A stretch of DNA of 64,000 nucleotides. Source: Brachybacterium squillarum M-6-3 (GTDB lineage Bacteria > Actinomycetota > Actinomycetes > Actinomycetales > Dermabacteraceae). The stretch lies in assembly GCF_000225825.1 (NCBI RefSeq), contig NZ_AGBX01000007.1, positions 372,001-436,000 of the forward strand, written 5' to 3'. Made by a program: the position numbers and the translations under genes. The notes beneath the pieces are model-generated. The model had not been told where the DNA came from and did not search any database. It saw nothing but the letters and a program-made list of their open reading frames with translations. Below, one piece after another: positions 18,757 to 28,762 of the stretch (the stretch's first letter is position 1; each line of letters begins with the position of its first letter).

Positions 18757-19740
18757 TCAGGGGGCGTCGGGGCCAGCCCCTGTGCCTGTCTCCTCGTCCA
18801 GGTGATGGCCCAGGTGGTGGCGGGCGAACAGCAGGCACTGCTCGAGCATCCGGGTGCGGGCGGCCTCGCCGCCGGCGCCGCGGGTGTTGACCTCCAGCAG
18901 CACGGAGCCGCCCCAGCCGCGGTTGGCCAGGCGCCGCAGCACCTCGGCGCAGGGCTGGTTCCCCTCCCCCGGCGGCAGGTGCTCGTCCTTGGTGGTGGAG
19001 CCGGAGCCGTCGGCCAGGTGGAGATGGGTGAGCCGCTCCCCCAGCCGCTCGATCATCGCCAGGGCGTCGTCCCCGGCGGTCGCGGCGTGGGAGAGGTCCA
19101 CGGTGACGTGGGCGTAGTCCTCGTCGGTGGGGTCGTGGTCGGGCAGATAGGTGAGGACCTCCCGGACGCCGAGCCGCCACGGGTACATGTTCTCCACCGC
19201 GATGGCGACGCCGTAGCGGTCCTCCAGCTCGGCGACGCCGTCCACGAACTCGTGGGCGTACCTCCCCTGCCAGCGGAACGGCGGGTGGGCGACCACGGTG
19301 GGAACCTCGAGCTCCTGGGCCAGCTGCACGGTGCGCTCGATCTTCACCCAGGGGTCGCGGCCCCACAGGGTCTGCAGGAAGAACAGGGTGGGGGCGTGCA
19401 GCGACATGATCGGCTGGTCGTAGCGCTCGGCGTAGGCGCGCAGCGACTCGGGGTCGTGGGTGTCCTTGGCGAAGGACACCATCACCTCCACCCCGTCGTA
19501 GCCCACCTGGTCGGCCACCCGGAAGCACTCCTCGACCCCGGCGGGGAACACGGAGGAGGAGGACAGGCCCACGGGGATGCGTCGCTGCGGGGCGTGGTCG
19601 CTGCGCGGGTCGCCGGCGGCGAGGCGGCGGGAGAGGCTCTCGCGCCCGGTCCTGTTCGCGGCGTTGGCACGGGTGTAGGGCTTGCGGGCGCCGGCGGGAC
19701 GCGGGCCGCCCTCGGCGGGGCTCTCACGGCGTGGGCTCAC
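18757..19740 (-). CDS. Sugar phosphate isomerase/epimerase-like TIM-barrel protein
   Basis: A 327-residue protein of the xylose-isomerase-like TIM-barrel family (AP_endonuc_2 superfamily). Metal-site-type segments are VVAHPPF, AVENMYPW, VTVDLSHA, HLHLADGSG and LLEVN. The substrate cannot be read from the sequence. The first 55 residues are basic and low-complexity, so a start nearer to RIPVGLSSSS is possible. It is on the same strand as the ole genes but 311 bases upstream, so it is probably a separate unit. In several actinobacteria a similar gene neighbours proline utilisation; putA is nearby here but in the opposite direction. Confidence 0.8.
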   Translation of the reverse strand: MSPRRESPAEGGPRPAGARKPYTRANAANRTGRESLSRRLAAGDPRSDHAPQRRIPVGLSSSSVFPAGVEECFRVADQVGYDGVEVMVSFAKDTHDPESLRAYAERYDQPIMSLHAPTLFFLQTLWGRDPWVKIERTVQLAQELEVPTVVAHPPFRWQGRYAHEFVDGVAELEDRYGVAIAVENMYPWRLGVREVLTYLPDHDPTDEDYAHVTVDLSHAATAGDDALAMIERLGERLTHLHLADGSGSTTKDEHLPPGEGNQPCAEVLRRLANRGWGGSVLLEVNTRGAGGEAARTRMLEQCLLFARHHLGHHLDEETGTGAGPDAP

Positions 19741-19830
19741 GGCTGCTCCTTCGGGTGGGGACGGGCCGTCGCGGGGGCGGCGACGGACCGCCGACCAGTA
19801 TGCCCCGCGCGGACGGTCCGGGGACCGACC

Positions 19831-19836
19831 TACACT
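19831..19836 (+). promoter_or_regulatory. Candidate -10 of the thymidine kinase gene
   Basis: TACACT is a good actinobacterial -10 hexamer, 62 bases upstream of the ATG. No clear -35 was seen. Confidence 0.35.
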
Positions 19837-19898
19837 CGTCCCCGCGCCTGGGCGTCAGCTGACGCTCCCCCGACCGAGCCCACGGAGCCCCTTCACAC

Positions 19899-20540
19899 AT
19901 GGCCAAGCTGCACTTCAAGCACGGAGCGATGAACTCCGGGAAGTCCGACACCCTGATCAAGACGGCCTACAACTACGACGAGCGGGGCCTGGCGACGCTC
20001 ACGGTGAAGCCGGCCCTGGACACCAAGGGCGAGGACCGGGTGGTGGCGAGAGGCGGCGCCAGTCGCCGGGTCGATGTGCTGGCGGCGCCGGAAGAGGACC
20101 TGCGCGCCCACGTGCACCGGGTGGCGGACGCGGAGGGGCTGCGGCCGCTGCACGCGGTGCTGGTGGACGAGGCGCAGTTCCTCGAGCCCGCGCAGATCGA
20201 CCACCTGTTCCTGATCGCGAAGCGGGACGGCATCTCGGTGATCTGCTACGGCCTGCGCACCGACTTCCGTACGACCACCTTCCCGGGGGCGCAGCGCCTG
20301 TTCGAGCTGGCCGACAACGTGGAGAAGCTGCCCACCATGTGCCGCTGCGGCTCCCAGGCCGAGTTCAACTGCCGCCGCGTGGGTGGCCGCTACGTCTTCG
20401 AGGGCGATCAAGTGGCGATCGACGACGGCCCGGAGGGCGGCGCGCCCGGCGGTCCGGACGACGCGGTCACGTACCAGTCGCTGTGCGGGCCCTGCTTCCT
20501 GGACGAACAGCAGCGGGCCGGGGTCACCGTCCTCGGCTGA
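19899..20540 (+). CDS. tdk: Thymidine kinase (type II)
   Basis: A 213-residue cytosolic enzyme of thymidine salvage. The P-loop HGAMNSGKS is near residues 8-16, the DEAQF Walker-B-like motif and the YGLRTDF lasso region are present, and two cysteine pairs (CRCG and CGPC) form the structural zinc site. The C-terminal zinc region has an inserted Gly/Pro/Asp-rich loop (DDGPEGGAPGGPDD) longer than usual. It is monocistronic and converges on the YtxH-like gene with a shared terminator. Confidence 0.96.
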   Translation: MAKLHFKHGAMNSGKSDTLIKTAYNYDERGLATLTVKPALDTKGEDRVVARGGASRRVDVLAAPEEDLRAHVHRVADAEGLRPLHAVLVDEAQFLEPAQIDHLFLIAKRDGISVICYGLRTDFRTTTFPGAQRLFELADNVEKLPTMCRCGSQAEFNCRRVGGRYVFEGDQVAIDDGPEGGAPGGPDDAVTYQSLCGPCFLDEQQRAGVTVLG

Positions 20541-20583
20541 GCAGGTCCCAGCGGGGAGCGGCGACCCCGGCGCGGGGTGCGCG

Positions 20584-20613
20584 CGGTCGGTCCCGGCAGG
20601 GCCGGACCGACCG
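20584..20613. terminator. Bidirectional terminator between tdk and the YtxH-like gene
   Basis: A 10-bp perfect stem (20584-20593 with 20604-20613) with a 10-base GC-rich loop between two convergent genes. No T-run. Confidence 0.6.
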
Positions 20614-20618
20614 AGGGG

Positions 20619-20972
20619 TCAGGAGCTGAGGGGCTTGTCGTCGCCGACCTCGGCCTCGCCGCCGGCGGCCGGGTTGTCCCCGCTCGGCTCCTCGCCGGAG
20701 CCGGAGACCTTGTCCTTGGCGGCGCTCGCGGCACCGGCGGCGGCGCCCTGCACGGCGGAAGCGACCTCGGGGGCCTTCTCCTTCACGGTCTCGGCGGCGT
20801 CCTGCGCGGCCTTTCCGGCGGCCTCCTTGGCCTGCTCGGCGCGGCGCTGCACCTCGGGATCGTTCGCCACCTGCTTGGCGGTGCGCTCGAGGGACTCGTA
20901 CGGGCCGCGGCCCAGCTTGGAGCCGATGACGACGCCGATCGCGATGCCGGCCAGGAACAGGAACTTCTTCAT
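20619..20972 (-). CDS. YtxH-like small membrane-anchored protein
   Basis: A 117-residue protein beginning MKKFLFLAGIAIGVVIGSKLG, a single N-terminal membrane helix with a glycine-rich face as in YtxH/DUF proteins. An Ala/Lys/Glu-rich amphipathic region (about 30-95) resembles LEA or apolipoprotein-like helices, and an acidic Gly/Pro tail follows. AGGAG lies 6 bases before the ATG. Function unknown; relatives are linked to general stress in Gram-positives. Confidence 0.82.
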   Translation of the reverse strand: MKKFLFLAGIAIGVVIGSKLGRGPYESLERTAKQVANDPEVQRRAEQAKEAAGKAAQDAAETVKEKAPEVASAVQGAAAGAASAAKDKVSGSGEEPSGDNPAAGGEAEVGDDKPLSS

Positions 20973-21232
20973 GGGGTTCTCCTTCGCTCGGGGCCGACGG
21001 GCGCCCCTGCGCCCCCGGCCGGTGGGGTGCGTGCATGGTGTCACAGAATGGTGACGACGGCTCCCCGGCCGGCCCGGAAGGTCCGGTCCCGGCGACGATG
21101 CGGGGGCCGCCCCGCCGTCGCGGGACCGCGTGGTCGGGACCACCCTCCGCGAGGCCCTACGATCGATGGATCGGGGCAGCGTCGCCCCGTGCCGTCCACC
21201 CGCCGTTCACGGTGTTAGAGGAGTCATTGCCG

Positions 21233-24200
21233 GTGTCCCCGACGTCCCCCGATCGCGCCGACCACCTGTCCACGGACCTCACCGCCAGCGAGGTCTCCGC
21301 CCAGGTCCGGGACTGGACTGCCGCGGCGGCCACCCGGCCCGTCCCCGGGGCGGCGCAGCTGCTCACCGGGCTGCTGCGGGACCCCAAGGGTCTGGACTTC
21401 ACCCTCGCCTTCGTGGACCGGGTGATCCGTCCCGAGGACCCGAAGGCCGCGGCCGTGGAGCTGCGCCGGCTGGCGCAGGATCCCCCGCAGTTCCTGCCGC
21501 CCGCGATGCGTCGCGTGATCGGCCTGGGCGGGGCCACCTCGAAGCTCGCGCCGCAGCTGGTGGTCCCGACCGCCCGCCGGGTGATGCGGCAGATGGTCTC
21601 CCACCTGATCCTCGATGCCCGCCCGGCGCCGCTGACCGCCTCCATCGCGCGGCTCACCGCCGACGGCACCAAGCTGAACCTGAACCTGCTGGGCGAAGCC
21701 GTGCTCGGCGCCCAGGAGGCCTCCCGCCGCCTCGAGGGCGTGCGCGAGCTGGTGCGACGCGACGACGTCGACTACGCCTCCATCAAGGTCTCCTCGATCG
21801 TGGACCACCTGCCGATGTGGGCCGCCGCCGAGACCGTCGACCACATCGTGGAGACGCTGCTGCCGCTGTACCTGGAGGCGGCCCGTGCGGAGCACCCCAC
21901 CTTCCTGAACATGGACATGGAGGAGTACCGCGACCTCGAGCTGACCCTGCAGGTCTTCGAGAAGCTGCTGGACCGGCCGGAGCTGGAGGGCTTCCACGCC
22001 GGCATCGTGCTGCAGGCCTACCTGCCCGACGCCCCGCGGGCGATGGAGCGGCTGCGGGAGTTCGCCGAGCGCCGTGTCGCCGCCGGCGGCGCCCCCATCA
22101 AGGTGCGCCTGGTCAAGGGCGCGAACCTGGCGATGGAGCAGGTCGAGGGCTCGGTCCACGGCTGGCAGCAGGCCCCGCTGCTGAGCAAGGAGGACACCGA
22201 CGCCCAGTACAAGCGGATGCTGCTGGAGGCGCTGCGCCCCGAGACGCTGGCCTCCGTGCACCTCGGTGTGGCCGGGCACAACCTCTTCGACGTGGCCTTC
22301 GCGCACCTGCTGATGACCGAGCGCGGCATCCCCGCCGGGGAGGGCACCGGCGTCGAGTTCGAGATGCTCGCCGGCATGGCGCCCGGCCACCAGTCCGTGG
22401 TCCGCGAGGCCGTGGGCACGATGCGGCTGTACGTGCCGGTGGTGCACCCGCAGCAGTTCGACGTGGCCGTCTCCTACCTGGTGCGCCGCCTGGAGGAGAA
22501 CGCCTCCTCCGAGAACTTCATGTCGGCCCTGTTCGAGCTCGACGAGTCCGCCGAGCTGTTCGCCCGCGAGGAGGGCCGCTTCTCCCGCTCGCTGGCGAAG
22601 GCCCTGGGCGAGACCTCCGCGCCCACCCATCGCACCCAGGACCGCACCGGCGAGGCCTACGACGGTCCGCCGGAGCTGGGCTCCGAGGCGCTCCCGACGG
22701 TGCCGGGCGCCTTCCGCAACACCCCGGACACCGACATCTCCACCCGCGCCAACCAGCTCTGGGCCGGGCAGATCACCCACCGCATCCGCTCCTCCACGCT
22801 CGGCGTGGAGGAGGCCGAGGCGGATCACGTGGACACCCTCGAGGGGGTGGAGGCCGTGATCTCCCGCGCCTTGGAGGCGCAGCGCTCCTGGGCGGCGCTC
22901 GGGGTGGAGAAGCGGGCGATGGTGCTGCGCCGGGTGGCGCGGCAGCTGGCCGCCCACCGCGGCGAGCTGCTGGAGGTGATGGCCTCCGAGACCGGCAAGA
23001 CCCTCGCCCAGGGCGACCCGGAGGTCTCCGAGGCGATCGACTTCGCCCTCTACTACGCCGAGCAGGCCGAGCGGATGGCGCGCCGCGAGGACGTCGTCTT
23101 CACGCCGCGGCCGCTGACCCTGGTGACGCCGCCGTGGAACTTCCCGGTGGCGATCCCCACCGGCGGCGCCCTGGCGGCCCTGGTCACCGGCAGCGCCGTG
23201 ATCATGAAGCCGGCCCCGCAGGCCCGTCGCTGCGGCGCCGTGATCGGAGCGATCATGCACGACGCGGGCGTCCCCGAGGGCGTGTTCACCCTGATCGACG
23301 TGCCGGAGGACGAGGTCGGCAAGGCGCTGATCTCCGATCCGCGCATCGAGCAGCTGATCCTCACCGGTGCCTACGAGACCGCCACCCTGTTCTCCTCCTG
23401 GCGGCCGCAGCTGCGGGTGCTCGCGGAGACCAGCGGCAAGAACGCTCTGATCGTCACCCCGCACGCGGACCTCGATCTGGCGGCCAAGGACGTCGCCGCC
23501 AGCGCCTTCGGCCACGCCGGCCAGAAGTGCTCGGCGGCCTCGCTGGTGATCACCGTCGGCTCGGTCTCGAAGTCCCGTCGCTTCGGGGCGCAGCTGGCCG
23601 ACGCGGTGCTGTCGCTGCACGTGGGCGAGCCGACCGATCCGACCGTGGAGATGGGCCCGATCATCGAGCCTCCCGGGGAGAAGCTGGCCGCGGGCCTGCA
23701 CGGCCTCGGCGAGGGGCAGAGCTGGCTGGCCGAGCCGCGGCAGCTGGACGAGGAGGGCCGCCTGTTCACCCCGGGCGTGCGCCGCGGCGTCCGCGAGGGC
23801 TCGACCTACCACCTCACCGAGTACTTCGGGCCGATCCTCGGCATCATGCACGCGGACACCCTCGAGGACGCGGTGCGGATGCAGAACGGCACCAGCTACG
23901 GGCTGACCGCCGGCCTGCACTCCCTGGATCCCGACGAGATCGCCTGGTGGACCGAGCACGTCGAGGCCGGCAACCTGTACGTGAACCGCGGGATCACCGG
24001 CGCGATCGTGCAGCGGCAGCCCTTCGGCGGCTGGAAGCGCTCGGCCGTGGGGCAGACCGCGAAGGCCGGCGGCCCGAACTACCTGATCCACCTGATGGAC
24101 CAGGCCGACGGGCCGACCATCCCCGATCCCGCCGAGGACCCGGTGGCGTGGCTGGAGGCGGCCCGCGCCTCGGATCTGGAGCAGTGGGCCACCACCTTCG

Positions 24201-24694
24201 CCCCGCGCGACGAGCAGCAGCTGCACGGCGAGATCAACGTGCTGCGCTACCTGCCGCTGCCGGTGCTGGTGCGCGCCGCCGCGGGCACCCCCGTCCATGA
24301 GCTGACCCGCGTGCTGTACGCCGGGGCGACGGTGGGCGCCGAGGTCGAGGTCTCCGTGGCCGAGGAGTCGCTGGTGGCGGTGGCCCGCGAGGCCGGGATC
24401 CCCGCCGAGGCGATCCGGGTGGAGGACGCGGACGCCTTCGCGGACCGCCTGCCGGTGCTGACCTGCTCCCGCATCCGCCTGCTGGGCGAGCCCGATCCGA
24501 CGCTGCTGGCTGCCCACGCCCAGCGCATCGAGATCGCGCTGTTCACCGGGCCGGTGCTGGCCTCGGGCCGGGTGGAGCTGCTGACCTTCCTGCACGAGCA
24601 GGCGATCAGCGCCACCAACCACCGCTACGGGAACCTCCTCCCCCACACCCTGGACCTCACCGGGGGCCGGGGCTGGGAGCGCGGGCCCGCCTGA
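21233..24694 (+). CDS. putA: Bifunctional proline dehydrogenase / glutamate-semialdehyde dehydrogenase
   Basis: About 1153 residues. The N-terminal half is an FAD-dependent proline dehydrogenase barrel (KVSSIVDHL, FLNMDMEEYRDLELT, RLVKGANLAMEQ). The next part is an aldehyde dehydrogenase with TPPWNFPVAIPTGG near 632, ETSGKN near 732 and catalytic Cys in GHAGQKCSAAS near 763. Together they oxidise proline to glutamate with substrate channelling. A C-terminal region of about 180 residues follows the ALDH core, as in long PutAs, but no DNA-binding domain is visible, so it is unlikely to repress itself. AGGAG at 21219-21223 favours GTG 21233 or TTG 21227; I chose the GTG. Confidence 0.94.
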   Translation: MSPTSPDRADHLSTDLTASEVSAQVRDWTAAAATRPVPGAAQLLTGLLRDPKGLDFTLAFVDRVIRPEDPKAAAVELRRLAQDPPQFLPPAMRRVIGLGGATSKLAPQLVVPTARRVMRQMVSHLILDARPAPLTASIARLTADGTKLNLNLLGEAVLGAQEASRRLEGVRELVRRDDVDYASIKVSSIVDHLPMWAAAETVDHIVETLLPLYLEAARAEHPTFLNMDMEEYRDLELTLQVFEKLLDRPELEGFHAGIVLQAYLPDAPRAMERLREFAERRVAAGGAPIKVRLVKGANLAMEQVEGSVHGWQQAPLLSKEDTDAQYKRMLLEALRPETLASVHLGVAGHNLFDVAFAHLLMTERGIPAGEGTGVEFEMLAGMAPGHQSVVREAVGTMRLYVPVVHPQQFDVAVSYLVRRLEENASSENFMSALFELDESAELFAREEGRFSRSLAKALGETSAPTHRTQDRTGEAYDGPPELGSEALPTVPGAFRNTPDTDISTRANQLWAGQITHRIRSSTLGVEEAEADHVDTLEGVEAVISRALEAQRSWAALGVEKRAMVLRRVARQLAAHRGELLEVMASETGKTLAQGDPEVSEAIDFALYYAEQAERMARREDVVFTPRPLTLVTPPWNFPVAIPTGGALAALVTGSAVIMKPAPQARRCGAVIGAIMHDAGVPEGVFTLIDVPEDEVGKALISDPRIEQLILTGAYETATLFSSWRPQLRVLAETSGKNALIVTPHADLDLAAKDVAASAFGHAGQKCSAASLVITVGSVSKSRRFGAQLADAVLSLHVGEPTDPTVEMGPIIEPPGEKLAAGLHGLGEGQSWLAEPRQLDEEGRLFTPGVRRGVREGSTYHLTEYFGPILGIMHADTLEDAVRMQNGTSYGLTAGLHSLDPDEIAWWTEHVEAGNLYVNRGITGAIVQRQPFGGWKRSAVGQTAKAGGPNYLIHLMDQADGPTIPDPAEDPVAWLEAARASDLEQWATTFAPRDEQQLHGEINVLRYLPLPVLVRAAAGTPVHELTRVLYAGATVGAEVEVSVAEESLVAVAREAGIPAEAIRVEDADAFADRLPVLTCSRIRLLGEPDPTLLAAHAQRIEIALFTGPVLASGRVELLTFLHEQAISATNHRYGNLLPHTLDLTGGRGWERGPA

Positions 24695-24720
24695 TCGGCG
24701 GGCACACCCGACGTCGACGA

Positions 24721-24758
24721 CAGGGGCGCGGGACCGGATCACCGGTTCCGCGCCCCTG
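24721..24758. terminator. Bidirectional terminator between putA and the UGPase gene
   Basis: A 17-bp stem (24721-24737 with 24742-24758) with one G-T pair and an ATCA loop, between convergent genes. Confidence 0.85.
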
Positions 24759-24772
24759 CTGCGTCGGTGCGC

Positions 24773-26158
24773 TCAGGCGGTGACGGTGCCCAGCCGTGCG
24801 CCCTCGGGCAGGGTGCCGCCCTCGGCGCCGAGCACGGCGTCGCCGACCACGGTGACGTCGGCCCCGAAGGTCCAGTCGCCCTGCACGTCCAGGCTGACGG
24901 CTTCGCGCAGCGAGGGGATGCCGTGGGCGAAGCGCGGCTCGAAGTCGCCGATCAGCTTGTACGGCCCGGCGGCGAGGGACACCGCGGGCAGCGGCTCCAC
25001 CTGCTGCACCAGGGCCCGGCGCTCGTCGAGATCGTAGAGGTCCGAGCGGATCAGCAGCAGGTCGCTGGTGGCCTTGACCGGCAGGAACCGCTCCCGGCCG
25101 ACGACGATCGCGGTCGCGCCCTCGAACACCTCGATCGCGGCGCCCATCGCGGACTCGATCTGGTAGACGGGGGTGGAGGTCTTGTCGGCGGGGTCGACGG
25201 TCTTCTCGTTGCGGATCAGCGGCAGGCCCATCACACCCTGGCGCTCGGTGAGGATCCGGTCGATCGCCTCGAGGTCCCACCACAGGTTGTTGGTGTGGAA
25301 GAACGGGTGGCGGTGCTCGTCGGTGAAGTAGTCCATCTCCTCGGCGGGCGTCTGCGCGGTGTCGCGCAGGATGAGCTGCCCGTCGGCCTTGCGCACGGCG
25401 AGGTGGCCGCCCTTGCGGTCGGCCGGGGTGCGGCGGCACAGCTCGGCGGCATAGGGGGCGCCGGTGCCGGCGAACCAGGCGGCCAGCACGGGACTGGGCA
25501 CGGTGCCGAGGTTGTCGGAGTTGGAGACCGAGGCGTAGCGGAAGCCGGCGTCCAGCAGCTTGCGCAGCACCCCGGAGGTGAGCAGCGCGGTGTAGATGTC
25601 GCCGTGGCCGGGCGGGCACCATTCGAGGTCGGGCTCGGCGGGCCACTCGACGGGGGTCAGGTCGTCCGTGCGGAGCTTGGGCTCCTTGTTCTGCAGGAAG
25701 TCCAGCGGCAGGCCGTCCACGGGCAGCTCGGGGTACTTCGCGAGCACCTCGAGGGTGTCCTCCCGGGTGCGGAAGGAGTTCATGAAGATCAGCGGCAGCC
25801 GGGAGCCGGTGGCCTTCCGGGCGGCAAGCACCTGCTGGGCGATGAGATCCAGGAAGCTCTGGCCGTCGCGCACGGGCAGCAGCGACTTGGCGCGGTCCAG
25901 GCCCATCGAGGTGCCCAGGCCGCCGTTGAGGTTGATGATGGCGAGCTGGTCGAAGGCGTCCTTGGCCTGGCGCGGGTCGATCTGCACGTCCTCGAGGCGG
26001 GGCGGGTCGAGGTAGGGCTCGATGGTGTCCTCGGGGATGGTGCCGGTCACCCCCTCCTCGAGCTGTCCGTAGTAGTGGGAGAAGACGTCGATCGCGGGCT
26101 GCGCGACCCCGGCGTCGGCCATCTTCTGCTGGGCAGCGGTGAGTCCTTCGGTGCTCAT
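24773..26158 (-). CDS. UTP--glucose-1-phosphate uridylyltransferase (UGP2-type)
   Basis: A 461-residue enzyme of the eukaryote-like UDPGP family, not the short bacterial GalU. The nucleotide-binding loop is LNGGLGTSMGLDRAKSLLPV, with later blocks PPGHGDIY, SNSDNLG and IESAMGAAIEVF. The C terminus is a short beta-helix-like segment. It should make UDP-glucose for cell-wall and storage sugars. The ATG at 26158 sits 6 bases after a TACGCT -10, consistent with a leaderless message; the frame upstream is not coding. It converges on putA. Confidence 0.9.
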   Translation of the reverse strand: MSTEGLTAAQQKMADAGVAQPAIDVFSHYYGQLEEGVTGTIPEDTIEPYLDPPRLEDVQIDPRQAKDAFDQLAIINLNGGLGTSMGLDRAKSLLPVRDGQSFLDLIAQQVLAARKATGSRLPLIFMNSFRTREDTLEVLAKYPELPVDGLPLDFLQNKEPKLRTDDLTPVEWPAEPDLEWCPPGHGDIYTALLTSGVLRKLLDAGFRYASVSNSDNLGTVPSPVLAAWFAGTGAPYAAELCRRTPADRKGGHLAVRKADGQLILRDTAQTPAEEMDYFTDEHRHPFFHTNNLWWDLEAIDRILTERQGVMGLPLIRNEKTVDPADKTSTPVYQIESAMGAAIEVFEGATAIVVGRERFLPVKATSDLLLIRSDLYDLDERRALVQQVEPLPAVSLAAGPYKLIGDFEPRFAHGIPSLREAVSLDVQGDWTFGADVTVVGDAVLGAEGGTLPEGARLGTVTA

Positions 26159-26164
26159 GGCCCC

Positions 26165-26170
26165 AGCGTA
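26165..26170 (-). promoter_or_regulatory. Candidate -10 of the UGPase gene
   Basis: TACGCT on the minus strand lies 6 bases before the ATG, which implies a leaderless transcript. Confidence 0.45.
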
Positions 26171-26338
26171 TCGGGGCCTGCGGGCCCCGGGCCCGCTCCG
26201 ACGACGGGGTGTGACACGTCCGTATCGTCGCGTGCGCCGGATGTGGGCGCTACGCTCGGGCGCACCGGTGCAGTCGGTGGACGGGGAACGGATCATGGAG
26301 ATGCCGGACTCCGCAGACCCGACGGCGCGCGCTCCCGG

Positions 26339-26767
26339 TCAGGCCCCGGCGCCGGGCAGCCGCCCGTAGACCTCGTCGGTGACGGGCTCGAGCCATTCGT
26401 TGCGCACGTCCTTGCCGGGGGTGATGAAGGCGAGGTGGCTGAACCAGGCGTCGGCCTTCGCGCCGTGCCAGTGCTTGGTGCCGGCGGGCACGCGCACCAC
26501 GCTGCCGGGCTCGAGGCTCACCGGCTCCTCCCCCTCGGCCTGGTACCAGCCGCTGCCGGCGGTGCACAGCAGGACCTGGTCACCCGCGCCCTCGCTGCCG
26601 TGGTGGACGTGCCAGTTGTTGCGGCAGCCCGGCTCGAAGGTCACGTTGCTGACCGGCACGTTCCCGCCGACCAGCGGCGCCAGGTAGCTCTGACCGATGA
26701 AGTACTGGGCGAAGGCCTCGTTGGGCTCGCCCTGGGCGAAGATCTGCGCGAAGGTCTCGGTGCTCAT
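26339..26767 (-). CDS. Cupin domain protein
   Basis: A 142-residue single-domain cupin. Metal-site histidines are visible in NNWHVHHGSEG and in PAGTKHWHG; the C-terminal segment DAWFSHLAFI and EWLEPVTDEVYG is typical of a subfamily often placed beside carboxymuconolactone-decarboxylase-like or reductase genes. The reaction is unknown. AGGAGGA is about 6 bases before the ATG at 26767. It stands alone between the UGPase promoter region and divergent metG. The 180 bases on its 3' side hold the UGPase promoter and no supported gene. Confidence 0.85.
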   Translation of the reverse strand: MSTETFAQIFAQGEPNEAFAQYFIGQSYLAPLVGGNVPVSNVTFEPGCRNNWHVHHGSEGAGDQVLLCTAGSGWYQAEGEEPVSLEPGSVVRVPAGTKHWHGAKADAWFSHLAFITPGKDVRNEWLEPVTDEVYGRLPGAGA

Positions 26768-26948
26768 GGATGCTCCTCCTGGTGCTCGGGGCCGCGCTCG
26801 CGGCCCGGCCGTCACCGTCGACGGTAGGCCGGGTGCGGACCGGGAGGGAGGCCTTGGCGGAGCCCCCTTCGCACCCACGGGCTGGGGGCGACCCGGCGGG
26901 TCGTGTCACGCCGCGACCTCCCGTGGCCGATCAGCGACGTTTCTTCCG

Positions 26949-26954
26949 TAGAAT
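26949..26954 (+). promoter_or_regulatory. -10 element of metG (leaderless)
   Basis: TAGAAT lies 8 bases before the metG ATG, so transcription should begin at or next to the start codon. No Shine-Dalgarno sequence is present. Confidence 0.6.
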
Positions 26955-26962
26955 CGTGACCC

Positions 26963-28756
26963 ATGAGCACAGTCCTGTCCGCGGTCGCCTGGCCGTACGC
27001 CAACGGTCCCCGTCACATCGGTCACGTCGCCGGCTTCGGCGTCCCCTCCGACGTCTTCTCGCGCTACATGCGCATGGCGGGTCACGACGTGCTCATGGTC
27101 TCCGGCACCGACGAGCACGGCACCCCGATCCTGGTGGCCGCCGACGCCGAAGGCGTCACCGCCCGCGAGCTCGCCGACCGCAACAACCGGGTGATCGTCG
27201 AGGACCTGGTCGCGCTCGGACTGTCCTACGACCTGTTCACCCGCACCACCACCCGCAACCACTACCAGGTGGTTCAGGACATGTTCGTGGCCGTGCGGGA
27301 CAACGGCTACATGATCGAGCGGACCACCTCCGGCGCGATCTCCCCGTCGACGGGCCGCACCCTGCCCGACCGCTACATCGAGGGCACCTGCCCCATCTGC
27401 GGGGCCTCCGGCGCCCGCGGCGACCAGTGCGACAACTGCGGCAACCAGCTCGATCCGACGGACCTCGTCGACCCGGTCTCCCGCATCAACGGGGAGACCC
27501 CGGAGTTCATCGAGACCACCCATTACTTCCTGGACCTGCCCTCGCTCGCGGCGGAGCTCGGGCGCTGGCTGGACGAGCGCGAGGCCACCGGCCTGTGGCG
27601 GCCCAACGTGATCCGCTTCAGCCAGAACATCCTGCGCGACATCAAGCCCCGCGCGATGACCCGCGACATCGACTGGGGCATCCCGGTGCCGGGCTGGGAG
27701 GACCAGCCCACCAAGCGCCTCTACGTCTGGTTCGACGCCGTGATCGGCTACCTCTCCGCCTCCGTGGAGTGGGCGCGCCGCCAGGGCGACCCGGATCTGT
27801 GGCGCAAGTGGTGGAACGACCCCGAGGCCCTGACCTACTACTTCATGGGCAAGGACAACATCGTCTTCCACTCCCAGATCTGGCCCGCGGAGATGCTGGC
27901 CCAGAACGGCAAGGGCGACCACGGCGGCACCCCCGGCCAGTTCGGCGAGCTGAACCTCCCCACCGAGGTGGTCTCCAGCGAGTTCCTCACCATGGAGGGC
28001 AAGAAGTTCTCCTCCTCCAAGGGCATCGTCATCTACGTGCGGGACATCCTGGACCGCTACCAGCCCGATGCGCTGCGGTACTTCATCTCCGCCGCCGGAC
28101 CGGAGAACCAGGACGCCGACTTCACCTTCGCCGAGTTCGTCTCCCGCACCAACAACGAGCTGGTGGCCGGCTGGGGCAACCTCGTGAACCGCACCGCCGC
28201 GATGATCGCCAAGAACGTCGGGGAGATCCCCGCGGCGGGCGAGCTGGAGGACGTGGACCGGGCGCTGCTGGAGCAGATCGAGGCCGGTTTCCAGACGGTC
28301 GGCGGCCTCATCGAGGCGCACCGGCAGCGGGCCGCGATCGCCGAGGCCATGCGCCTGGTGGGCGAGGCGAACCGCTACGTCTCCGAGACCGAGCCCTACA
28401 AGCTGAAGGCCGAGGAGCAGCGGCCGCGGCTGCTGACCATGCTGCACGTGCTCGCCCAGGCCGTCACCGACCTGAACACGATGCTGGCGCCGTTCCTGCC
28501 GTTCTCCGCCAACGAGGTCGAGAAGGCGCTGGGCGGCGAGCTCGAGGTGGCTCCCCTGCCGCGCCTGGAGGAGGCCGAGGACCTCGACGGCGGCCCCGGC
28601 TACCCGATCATCACCGGCGACTACTCGGGCGTGCCCGCCTGGGGCCACCGCGACGTGGTCGTGGGACGCCCGGTCGCCAAGCCCTCCCCCATCTTCACCA
28701 AGCTCGACCCGAAGGTGGTCGACGAGGAGCTGGAGCGCCTCGAGTCCGAGGGCTGA
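26963..28756 (+). CDS. metG: Methionyl-tRNA synthetase
   Basis: A 597-residue class I synthetase that charges tRNA-Met. The HIGH motif is literally HIGH (residues 18-21). The zinc-knuckle cysteines CPIC and CDNC are present, and the KMSKS loop reads KKFSSSKG (about 347-354). It lacks the C-terminal tRNA-binding (EMAP-like) domain, as many actinobacterial enzymes do. The ten last residues [10 protein letters not shown] and the stop are encoded by a 39-bp sequence that recurs exactly at 30578-30616. Confidence 0.97.
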   Translation: MSTVLSAVAWPYANGPRHIGHVAGFGVPSDVFSRYMRMAGHDVLMVSGTDEHGTPILVAADAEGVTARELADRNNRVIVEDLVALGLSYDLFTRTTTRNHYQVVQDMFVAVRDNGYMIERTTSGAISPSTGRTLPDRYIEGTCPICGASGARGDQCDNCGNQLDPTDLVDPVSRINGETPEFIETTHYFLDLPSLAAELGRWLDEREATGLWRPNVIRFSQNILRDIKPRAMTRDIDWGIPVPGWEDQPTKRLYVWFDAVIGYLSASVEWARRQGDPDLWRKWWNDPEALTYYFMGKDNIVFHSQIWPAEMLAQNGKGDHGGTPGQFGELNLPTEVVSSEFLTMEGKKFSSSKGIVIYVRDILDRYQPDALRYFISAAGPENQDADFTFAEFVSRTNNELVAGWGNLVNRTAAMIAKNVGEIPAAGELEDVDRALLEQIEAGFQTVGGLIEAHRQRAAIAEAMRLVGEANRYVSETEPYKLKAEEQRPRLLTMLHVLAQAVTDLNTMLAPFLPFSANEVEKALGGELEVAPLPRLEEAEDLDGGPGYPIITGDYSGVPAWGHRDVVVGRPVAKPSPIFTKLDPKVVDEELERLESEG

Positions 28757-28762
28757 GCCCTC
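28724..28762 (+). repeat. Direct repeat copy 1 (metG 3' end)
   Basis: Thirty-nine bases identical to 30578-30616. They encode the last ten metG codons, the stop, and 6 bases more. The distal part contains the palindrome GAGGGCT-G-AGCCCTC around the stop codon; in this copy the palindrome extends two more base pairs (28746-28764). It has the form of an attachment site or duplication boundary. Confidence 0.9.

Noticed and set aside
26295-26369. Twenty-four-codon plus-strand frame near the cupin 3' end
   Set aside because: It overlaps the cupin gene, has no clear ribosome site and is Ala/Pro-rich filler; not supported as a gene.
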